Shown piece by piece: positions 17,428 through 24,763 of a stretch of 24,763 nt of DNA. Positions within the stretch are counted from its first letter, which is position 1; the number at the start of each line of letters is the position of its first letter. The translations under genes and the position numbers were made by a program. The notes under the pieces were generated by a model. The model saw only the letters and a program-made list of their open reading frames with translations, was not told the origin of the DNA and searched no databases. The stretch covers positions 25,001 through 49,763 of the forward strand of contig LUCW03000426.1 of NCBI GenBank assembly GCA_001586965.3, written 5' to 3'. The DNA comes from Sphaeroforma sirkka. Taxonomy: Eukaryota > Opisthokonta > Ichthyosporea > Ichthyophonida.

Positions 17428-19320
17428 ATGTCCTACCCCCGCCAAAGTCGTAGACAGCAACTCTTGAATCCTGAGCGCCGCAAGGAAGATGATATCGACC
17501 GACGTGGAACTAAACGTCGTCAGTCCCATACGGAACGCTCCGCTCCGCACTCAGGTCAGGCACTGGAGGGGCAACAACAGACACATCTTGGGGCTCCACA
17601 TATTATTTCCGCGGACGACAAGCAGCCACCAACAGCAAAACAAAATGGACCTGCACAATCTGACGAGGATGTCATATTCGAGGGTGAGACCAAGGAAGTA
17701 CCCAACCTGCGTGCGGACAGTAGTCAGACTTTTATTGGTGAACAGGTAGCCAGTGAAGGGCTGTCCCCTCGTTCGTCTCGGGATACTCCAGGGGCCTTAT
17801 TTCCCAGTAATGACCCACCACGCCTCCCACCTAACAAGCGGAAGCGTCACCGGAACCGTACCAACAACAAGGAAACGGCACGGGAACAATCGTCAGCTCA
17901 GAAACTCACGGAGCTGATGACACAACAGCAGTCTCTCTTTGAAAAAAATACGAACAGAGGTTACAGCGCATAAACGCCGGACGAACTACAATAGGGCCGG
18001 CCGCTAAGGAGAGTTCTTCTGACGCACACGAACGGGTACAGGCAGTACCAGAGGACGAAGACAACCCTACCTTCCGAATTCAAGGCTGTGAGCGTCCGTT
18101 TTATGGACTTGGGTACAAATCACCAGGGTCAGAGGACAGTTCAACCGAGGAGGATGATACTCTGTCTGCCAGTGAGAACACACCAACTTTTCAAGAGTTC
18201 GCACATGAACAAGTATTAGCCAGACAGAATCCTCAAGGTAAGCAGGCGGTGAAGAATAGACAGGACCGATTAAGTACGAACCTGCGCCAACAACAGCAAC
18301 GTCAGTGGGGCGAGAAAGAAGCGCCCAGTGAATATGTACAGACACATAAACGACAAGAGAAGGAGACAACAGTGCCTCCGCCCACACCGGCTAGTATCGA
18401 GAAAAGGCGACAGGCGCTACACGCACGGATACTACAGTTAAGTGACGAGCTATGCCAAGCAATCGAGGAGAATAACACGGCTCGAGCTGAAGCTCTTCGG
18501 GGCGTGATTGAGACACTTCGAGCTACATTAGAGTCCCGACCGGTAGAGAAGCGTCCCGTACCTTCACCACGTACGTGGCCTGATTGGCCGTCGAACAGAT
18601 ACTACCTACATGATATCATGGAACGGGACACAAGAGGGGCTCTCCTCGAGGCGTGCAAGAACGCACAAATCGCAGGGCTGGACGAGAGTTGGAACCTTAC
18701 ATGGTTTCATAAGGTACTATCTTACTTCAAGGCGGAGAAGTCAACGCTGGACTACATCCGCGACAACTCTGAACGGTTGAAGACATGCACACCTCAACTA
18801 CAGATCGAACAGATCTGTTCGCACGAAACACAAGCCACTGTCGATCCCGCGTTTCGCAAGTTAGCCAAGGGCCAGAGTCGGAACATGCACACTCCTCTTA
18901 TGGAACAAATGACGCAGCTCATGGAGAACCACAGGAGGGCACGTGAACGGTGCCAGACAGATGCCGACTTCCAACAGAATTTAGTGAACCACTGCATTGT
19001 ACAACTGTTAGAAGAAGTTTCTCAACGGCCGTACGTATGAACGTACTCTACAGTTGCATCCCAAATGGCAACTGATGGAGACACACGAGCTTATACAGCT
19101 GTTGAGCCCTGACATTCAGGAGGCACAGCAACGTACGGCAGCACGTTTCCAGGGTCGCAACAACCGCGAGGGCCCGACGACCAATGGAAGTCGCGACCAC
19201 ACCAATAGCCGCCCCAACCTACAGACGAGAGTAGACGACAAACGCAGAATTGGACTCAACGGCCCCAACCTACGGTACCAACGACTTGTGCGGGTGCCAG
19301 GCACAGGCGCCACCAGGTGG
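17428..19320 (+). pseudogene. Gag of element 2, frame-disrupted
   Basis: The frame starts at ATG 17428 (ACCATGT; an upstream in-frame ATG lies at 17347) and is rich in Arg, Gln and Pro at first. It shifts frame at a run of seven A (17942-17948). It then continues through an acidic region to a likely coiled coil (about 18390-18540) and a helical capsid-like region (about 18590-19030). A second change at about 19035 leads into an Arg/Asn-rich stretch. A Cys/His cluster in a third frame (19289-19340, CGC...GRHIPRC) resembles a degraded zinc knuckle. Assignment as Gag rests on position, composition and the order of regions rather than on a diagnostic motif. Confidence 0.7.
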
Positions 19321-19645
19321 TAGGCACATCCCACGGTGTCACCATTTCAGGGCGTCGCAAGCGGTGAGCGCAGAGGGTCGGGCAAGGCTATGACAACAAC
19401 CGTCCTTTGAGGGACGTACAATCGGTACACAGACCGTCCACAACGTCAACCGCAGGACAGGGGCAGAATACATCCCAGACTAGAGACGTAGTTACAATAC
19501 GTCCGACGCCTCAAGTACAGGTGAATGCGATTACACAGGACGAAGACTTGGCTCCACCATCGGAAGCTACAGAGATTCATATCAACACGATCCTTTACGA
19601 AGACTTCGAGCACATGACGTCACCACCAAACCACACCTATGACAC

Positions 19646-20164
19646 GTGGGAGTCGGTAGCCGATCATGCATGAGAGGTGAGGTGTCTGAGTCGGATAGGA
19701 GCTTCATATTTGTTACCACGATTGGAGCAGTGATGGCAATACAAGACCCATTGCTGACGTCAGACAACCGAGTCTATATTCAAGTACAAATCAACGGACG
19801 TACGTTCAAAGCCTTGATAGACACGGGAGCAAATAGAAGTTGTATCTCACAGACATCCGCAGACCTCCTTGGCCGACTGATAACTCCGGCACCACCTGGG
19901 TCATTTATATATTTAGCTGACAAGGCGGTGCGAACTCCTCGACTGGGGACGACGGAAGTGGTACCTATAAGGTACGGTACCAGAATTATCGACGGTTCAT
20001 TAGAATTGATGAACTTGCCGACGGGTATAGATGTTATAGTGGGGCAAGATATGTTGAAAGGCTTGGGCCTATACATAGGGCGGTATCCAATCGCCACTTG
20101 CACCAATAGACCCCACAGAACTAGAAGAGCTCCTCGAACCCATACCACGCCGACAGGCACCTAA
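19646..20164 (+). pseudogene. Aspartic protease of element 2
   Basis: This retroviral-type protease cuts the Gag-Pol precursor. It carries the active-site motif ALIDTGANRSCIS (D-T-G at 19820-19828) and the later IDVIVGQDMLKGLGL stretch that forms the flap-side core. It is linked to RT by a frame change between about 20085 and 20103. Upstream, 19407-19673 is an open frame in another register with no clear domain, probably the end of Gag or a linker. Confidence 0.85.
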
Positions 20165-21110
20165 CACGACGGAACCCGTCGATGTACGCGAACGGTTGGC
20201 ACAGGATTTGGAAGCCAATGCGAAAATTGCCGACAACGCGCGCTGTCGTCTGGAAGGGAGTGAGGTAACCATCCCAGTAACCCATGAACAAGCGTTGCAG
20301 ATGCGGCGATCGGCGCGTAACTTCGTATCCGATCGATGGCTCCCCTATGTGGATGAACAAGTGAAGAAGTGGTTGACGGATTTGGTGATCACGAAACGAA
20401 CGACACCAACGACTGTTAATCTTCCTCTCCTTGCGGTACCGACATTCGATGCGGAAGGCAACGTCAAGAAGGTACGCGTGTGTTTAGACATGCGTGCCGT
20501 TAACGCGCTTATTCCTGGTGACCAGTTCCTGATCCCCAAGGTCAACGAACTCATATCTCGCCTCAAGAGTAAGAAGTACTACACGACGCTGGACATATCG
20601 GCTGCATACCACAGGCCGCCCATCCATCCAGACTCACAATACTTATTTAGTTTTACACACGAACGTTATCAGTACTCGTTCACATCAGCACCGTTCGGTC
20701 TTCATGTACTCACGCAGCAGTTTCAACGTACCTTGAGTACAATACTTGATGGCTTACCGGTTCACCACTATATCGATGACATAGTTATCGCCAGTGACGG
20801 TTATGACGAACACGTTAGGACGGTGCAGAAGGTGATACAACGCTTAACATACCACAGTTTTAAGCTTAACCCTGCCAAGTGCCACTTCGCTATCTCCGAA
20901 GTCATGATCCTAGGGAAGAAAGTATCGGCACAAGGCATTGACATTGACCATGAAAAGCAGGCCAAGCTGATCGACTGGCCCACACCACAACGATACAAAG
21001 ATATAGCCTCGGCGTTGGGTTTAGCAAATTACCTCCACGAACATCTGCCTAATTTTGCGAACACGGTTGCACCTTGCGCGAATTTTGCAAACTCAAACCA
21101 AAGGAGTTGA
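20103..21110 (+). pseudogene. Reverse transcriptase of element 2
   Basis: The RT copies element RNA into DNA. Visible blocks are NLPLLAVPTF, VRVCLDMRAVNALI, TTLDISAAYH (first catalytic Asp), FTSAPFGL, the YIDD active site (20769-20780), and a GKKVSAQGI thumb-proximal motif. The Gln of the usual YHQ block is replaced (AYHRPP). The frame is open from about 20103; the first in-frame ATG at 20196 is not a real start because the protein is part of a polyprotein. It changes frame at about 21080. Confidence 0.93.
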
Positions 21111-21570
21111 TAGGTGATCGTTGGGAGGAGAGACATGCACAGGCGTGGCAGGCAATGAAAGACGCAGTGGTGAATGCTGTGGCGTTACACTTTCCGGTCG
21201 ACGGCATTCCTCTGAACTTGGAAACCGACGCTAGCGATTACGGTTTAGGGGAGCGCTATTCCAATGGGTCAACGGTAAGAAACATTACTTAATGTTCTTT
21301 AGTAAGACTCTGAACCATGCGCAACAGAACTACGCCACACCTATGAAGGAGTTACTGGCATTGGTATATGGACTGACACATTTCAGGGAATACTTGGATG
21401 GGCAACGGTTTGCGGTCTTCACGGACCACAAGGCCCTTGTATATATGAACACACAGCTCAAGCTTAATCCGATGCTTCAGAGATGGCATCATATCATCGC
21501 GCCATTCAACTTTACCATATCGCATATACCAGGAGAGTCAAATGTGCTCCCGGACATGTTAAGTAGAGTA
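21074..21570 (+). pseudogene. RNase H of element 2
   Basis: RNase H removes the RNA strand of the hybrid. The sequence shows LETDASDYG, then after a frame change at about 21250 SKTLNHAQQNYA, KELLALVYGL and FTDHKALVYM. It ends in the IPGESNVLPDMLSR motif typical of Ty3 RNase H. The catalytic Asp, Glu and Asp positions are all present. Confidence 0.9.
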
Positions 21571-21591
21571 CACGAGGGGACAGCGGAGCAG

Positions 21592-21905
21592 GACGAACTC
21601 GAAATAATGTATACCGACGGCTGGCAGTTATTCCCTAGTTACTTTGAACAAGCGCAACAACACTTTGGACCGAATGACATAGATGTATTTGCGGACCCAA
21701 CCAACGCTCAGCTTCCTCGGTTCTGGACGAAGGATGATGGGGAAGGAGCGTTTGCCCACGACTGGTCGATAGTCGATGGATGGATGAACCCTGCCCTTGG
21801 GAACAGATACACAGGATGTTACGCAAGATACGAGCCGACGGCGCACGGGCCACAGTATGTCTACCATGGGTACCAAGAGCACCATGGTTCGACCTGTTCA
21901 AGCAG
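21592..21905 (+). pseudogene. Methyltransferase-like domain between RNase H and integrase (element 2)
   Basis: After RNase H the sequence reads DGWQLFP, FGPNDIDVFADPTNAQLPRFW (21664-21729, quoted with one residue beyond a 20-residue core), then a W-x-NP motif. A frame change at about 21795 falls inside what looks like an NPPW motif. Then comes WEQIHRMLRKI, and LPWVPRAPWFDLF at 21861-21899. This pattern matches the domain that follows RNase H in DIRS-order retrotransposons, described there as related to Dam-type N6-adenine methyltransferases, whose catalytic motif is [DNS]PP[YFW]. Its activity in retroelements is unproven. Its presence in a chromodomain Ty3 element is unusual to my knowledge. 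Confidence 0.7.
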
Positions 21906-21944
21906 TTATTGCAGACAGAACCGGTGCTGGTACCACGGACACCC

Positions 21945-23140
21945 ACACGTTCCTCAAGTACGCTAAGTACGCATGTGGGAAGACACCATGGGGTCATACC
22001 GTAGTAGCACGGGTGGGTCCTCCCAATGGATTCAAACTGGACCCGCTGTTTTCACAGCGACTTGGTTTTGCAGAACCAAAGCATACAAAATATGTCATGT
22101 GCTTAGACACAGCGCGAGAAATCTCAGTGGCACTGGCAGATGCAGAGGGTCAACCGGCGTTTGCACAAGCGAGTCCGGCGGAGAAACAGCGTCGTACGCA
22201 ACTCACGCAAGCGCAACACGAACAAGGACATCATGGGGCGGCGGACACAGTCCAACAACTTCGTCAGAACGGTCATATTTGGCCAGGGGCACTTGAGTTA
22301 GCCACAGAGGTTAAGCGGCAATGTAGCACATGTTTGGGACAGGACACACTTCGTAAAGGTTTCCACCCGATGATTAGCATCGATGCACGCTACCCGTGGG
22401 ACCATATTCAAGTGGACTACATCCCGATGCCACTGGAGTCCAGACGCAAGAACAATTATATTCTTCACGTCTTAGACATCGCCACACGTAGCTATTCTAT
22501 CCTTCGAGCCACACCGGACAAGACAAAGGAAACCACGACACAGACACTCATAGAGATTTTTGGCGAACATGGTTTCCCCGTAAAATCAAACAGACATGGG
22601 GGGAAGGAGTTCACCAACAAGTTAGTGGAGCTTCTGGTCCAGGAAGTGGGGATGCTACATAAGGTGTCTCCACCATATCGACCCCAAGTGCTGGGCGCGG
22701 CAGAACGACGTCACAAGGAGATTACACGTTCTATTCGACAATGCTGTGAGGCAGTTCCCTTCGATGGGACGAGAACGCCTTCCGTTTACGATGCTATACC
22801 AGAACCTTCGGATATCCCGTCGCCATAAGAGTGCACCGTTTAGCGTGTACTTTGGCCGCCGCCATGTTCCGTTCGCCGATTTCACGGACGAGTTACTGGA
22901 TTCTCAGCCGATGACGAATGACACCTGGGCACAACGATTAGACCAGTTACAGGACACTATATTGCCGACCCTCCACCACATTACCAAGAAGTATACAGGC
23001 AAGCTTACGACGACATTTGACCGCCTGCATGCTCACGACTTGGTACATTTCGACGAAGGAGATGTGGTCATGGTACGATCAGAAGGCCGAACAACGAAGG
23101 CTATGCGGCCATTGTTTGGACCATATGTAGTCAAAAGCTA
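21945..23140 (+). pseudogene. Integrase of element 2
   Basis: Integrase inserts the DNA copy into the genome. The N-terminal zinc finger shows HEQGHH (about 22217) and CSTC (22322-22333). In the core the first catalytic Asp is in QVDYI (22415), and Glu is in GAAER (22703). The second Asp is not seen: the region reads SNRHGGKEF, with Asn at 22589-22591 in its place and one extra residue. A frame change near 22780 leads to HKSAPFSVYFGRR and the C-terminal FDEGDVVMVRS...LFGPYVV motif. The frame stops at 23139-23141. Confidence 0.9.
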
Positions 23141-23142
23141 GA

Positions 23143-23480
23143 CACGGCCAACGCTACGAGTTAGCGAACAAGGATGGTTCCGCCCCACCAGAATTCAAGA
23201 CCAAACCGGTACGGGTGGAACTCCTCCGTTTAGTGCATAGACGCACAGACCCACCAATTAACGAAGACTTATGGACCGAAGGAGGGGTTGAGTTTCGCCA
23301 TATTATCACAACATCGTACGAATGATGAGACGGGAAATTAGAATACCTGGTGAGATGGCGAGAAGGCGAACCAACGTGGGAAACAGCAGAAGCTTTTGAT
23401 AATGCCAACGATATCGCGGCCTACCACAAAGCTTCTATGGAAGACAGGCACGGACACGTAAGCGCCAACGTGCACAAGTC
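23143..23480 (+). pseudogene. Chromodomain tail of element 2 integrase
   Basis: In a new frame after 23140 the sequence continues with an ELAN...VRVELLRLVHR stretch and then a chromodomain core: LEYLVRWREGEPTWETAEAF, followed by DIAAYHK. In chromoviruses this domain binds modified histones and directs insertion. Two consecutive in-frame stops (TGA TGA, 23323-23328) lie just before the core. The frame ends at TAA 23480-23482. Membership of the chromovirus branch of Ty3 follows from this tail. Confidence 0.85.
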
Positions 23481-23514
23481 TAATACTTTATCTTCAATAT
23501 AACTTTGTTCTCGG

Positions 23515-23690
23515 ATATCGAGCTCAAGCTCTTCGAGCATAAACCAGCAACTCTAGCTCTTGAGTATAAACCAGCCACTCAGAGCTCGCGAGAATAAACA
23601 GTTAGCGACTCGAGCTCGCGAGAATAATGAGAGGAAAATCGTCAGCAGCTCAAGCTCGCGAGGTCAGAGGTTAAATGAGCCACTCTTGCT
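23515..23690 (+). repeat. First tandem array in the 3' region of element 2
   Basis: Diverged units of about 30-35 bp contain AGCTC, a CGAG or GCGAG palindromic core, and ATAAACCAGC or AATAAACAG. About five copies are recognisable. The unit is related to that of the second array at 23911-24072. Confidence 0.7.
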
Positions 23691-23910
23691 TCGAGATATA
23701 ACACAGCGAAATCAATCAAACAACTCCTTGGGCATTGTTTTTTTGAAACAGCGGGTTAATGGTTTGCACGGTTTCTGCCACTGGCAGTTTTCTCCGACAC
23801 AAATACAGTCCTATATTGTACTTGCCAAACTCCTATATGCTGACACAGATGAACAGTAGCTTCAAGAATTCAAACACGACGGGTCGCTCGAGACGTACAC
23901 ATCGGGTCCT

Positions 23911-24072
23911 CTAGCTCTCTGAGGTAAAATGCCAGCACAATGCTCCCAGGCTCTGAGGATAAATGCCAGCACAATGCTCTAGCTCTCGAGAGGATAAATG
24001 CCAGCACAATGCTCTAGCTCTCGAGGATAAATGCCAGCAATGCTCTAGCTCTCGAGGATAATGCCAGCACAT
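23911..24072 (+). repeat. Second tandem array in the 3' region of element 2
   Basis: Five copies of a 33-bp unit combine CTCTAGCTCTCGAGGAT with AAATGCCAGCACAATG and show small deletions in the last two copies. The array lies about 70 bp before the 3' LTR. Confidence 0.85.
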
Positions 24073-24134
24073 AAGGTACTATGCTATTCTTATCATCTCT
24101 GAAACTGGCACACTGCTTTTGTTCAGTGCTTCAG

Positions 24135-24143
24135 TTTGGGGGT
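24135..24143 (+). other. Candidate polypurine tract before the 3' LTR
   Basis: TTTGGGGGT immediately precedes the 3' LTR at 24144. The five G (24138-24142) are the only purine run at the position where plus-strand priming is expected. It is short compared with typical tracts. Confidence 0.4.
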
Positions 24144-24395
24144 TGTGGTCAGAATACAAGTACTTATATTTATTTGATTATTTTAGGTTTATTACAAGTT
24201 TTTTACAGTTTATCAGAATAATCTGATAAACTGGGTTTTAGGGTTTTGCTGGTTTTACAGCACATGACTAATGACTCATTTAAGAGTCAGTCATTTTAGG
24301 ATTACTGTTTATAATTACTAATAAATGAACAACGTCCCTCTCCTGAGGAAGGAGAACGTTGAGATACAGTTATCTCACGTCGTATACTTACTACA
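24144..24395 (+). mobile_element. 3' LTR of element 2
   Basis: This 252-bp LTR starts TGTGGTC and ends ACTACA, and carries the same inverted repeats as the 5' copy (for example TTTATCAGA with TCTGATAAA at 24209-24230). AATAAA lies at 24320-24325. It is followed directly by the ACTT target duplication. Confidence 0.93.
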
Positions 24396-24763
24396 ACTTA
24401 TACTCATATCAGGCATGACCCATAGGCGTGGTGTTCCTTACAAACCTCAAACGCAGGGGTGCAAATGAGGAACACTCCCGTTTCACTATTTCTTTGGCCG
24501 CTATAGTGAGTTACAAGCAACGTTTGATAAAACTCGCCTGCGAAATGGCGCCGTACCCGGCTACAAAGAGATCAAACATATGCGAGAACGTTGTTTTACC
24601 CTGTTCTCCCGCACAAAAACCGCGCGTCCTACTTAAGCGTATGACCGATGGAATAACACTAAGAACATTGTTCAGTTCAAAGTCGGCGATTACGTTAACA
24701 TTATAAATCGAAACGCCAACGTTACCGAACTCGCTTCCTAAGACGATGGACCTTTGTTATTTC
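24396..24763 (+). pseudogene. C-terminal integrase part of element 1, continuing past the window
   Basis: After ACTT the element 1 integrase frame resumes. PYKPQTQG (24436-24459) is the conserved block near the catalytic Glu. A TGA follows at 24466, and the adjacent frame reads GANEEHSRF, so a frame change lies near 24457. Further on, VQFKVGDYVNI is the GD-V motif of the integrase C-terminal domain, followed by a DDGPL stretch at the edge. No 3' LTR is reached. Confidence 0.85.

Larger units (their letters stand above)
15909..24395 (+). mobile_element. Element 2: chromodomain Ty3-type retrotransposon nested in element 1
   Basis: Element 2 is 8487 bp, with 247- and 252-bp LTRs (TGTGGTC...ACTACA). 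The bases ACTT occur before (15905-15908) and after (24396-24399), a 4-bp target duplication. The element 1 integrase frame resumes right after it. The internal layout is a 1.27-kb leader, gag, protease, RT, RNase H, methyltransferase-like domain, integrase, chromodomain, a tandem-repeat 3' region and a G-rich tract before the 3' LTR. More than ten frame changes and stops disrupt the coding part, although the LTRs differ by only about three substitutions and three indels. Confidence 0.93.
11160..24763 (+). mobile_element. Element 1: Ty3-type LTR retrotransposon, interrupted and open at the right edge
   Basis: The order is LTR (11160-11755), an 82-bp leader, gag (11838-13868), and pol with protease, reverse transcriptase and RNase H (13878-15699). 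A truncated integrase follows (15726-15908), is interrupted by element 2 (15909-24395), and continues from 24396 to beyond the window. The 3' LTR is not in the window. The protease-RT-RNase H-integrase order is that of Ty3/Metaviridae. Frameshifts, stops and an internal deletion show that this copy is dead. Confidence 0.9.

Noticed and set aside
20069..21997. Minus-strand frames across pol of element 2
   Set aside because: They are shadows of the plus-strand protease, RT, RNase H and integrase frames and show no domain of their own.
23560..23859. 99-codon frame after the chromodomain as an extra gene of element 2, such as an envelope
   Set aside because: It begins in the tandem repeat, has no signal peptide or membrane segment, and no recognisable motif.

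Overview
This window comes from a eukaryotic nuclear genome, probably a unicellular one. It holds a spliced housekeeping gene with GT-AG introns, long (TA)n and (CA)n microsatellites, telomere-like TTTAGGG/CCCTAAA patches scattered inside introns, and two Ty3-type LTR retrotransposons. I cannot name the species. A repeat-rich protist such as an ichthyosporean would fit, but that is a guess.

Left part (1-6214). The clearest host gene is on the minus strand: a homocysteine S-methyltransferase gene with four readable exons (2964-3150, 2567-2713, 1311-1395, about 647-780). Its start is at 3150 and its C-terminal, zinc-binding half is not visible. Its introns are filled with microsatellites, minisatellites and telomere-like repeats. 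Upstream of it, 3151-4768 is almost entirely tandem repeat, and 4769-6214 holds no gene I can support.

Middle part (6215-11159). A broken open reading frame of unknown family is split by a 594-bp solo LTR (6952-7545, target duplication CTGA). Then comes a 2.45-kb minisatellite (8447-10895) built from 63-, 63- and 84-bp units, all multiples of three and open on both strands. A short ORF fragment with a Bro-N-like sequence (11005-11159) is cut by a second copy of the same LTR.

Right part (11160-24763). This is a nest of two retrotransposons. Element 1 starts with its 5' LTR (11160-11755), then gag and pol in the same frame separated by one TGA. It lacks the front of its integrase through an internal deletion. 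Element 2 (15909-24395, 247/252-bp LTRs) sits inside the integrase of element 1 with a 4-bp ACTT duplication; the element 1 integrase frame resumes after it and runs to the window edge. Element 2 encodes Gag, protease, reverse transcriptase, RNase H, a methyltransferase-like domain of the type known from DIRS elements, integrase and a C-terminal chromodomain. It carries many frameshifts although its LTRs are nearly identical.

The most unusual items are the methyltransferase-like domain in a chromodomain Ty3 element, the hairpin-packed LTR of that element, the frame-preserving minisatellite, and a tRNA-like pol III unit lying antisense in the gag of element 1. All calls rest on reading the sequence alone; no database search was run.
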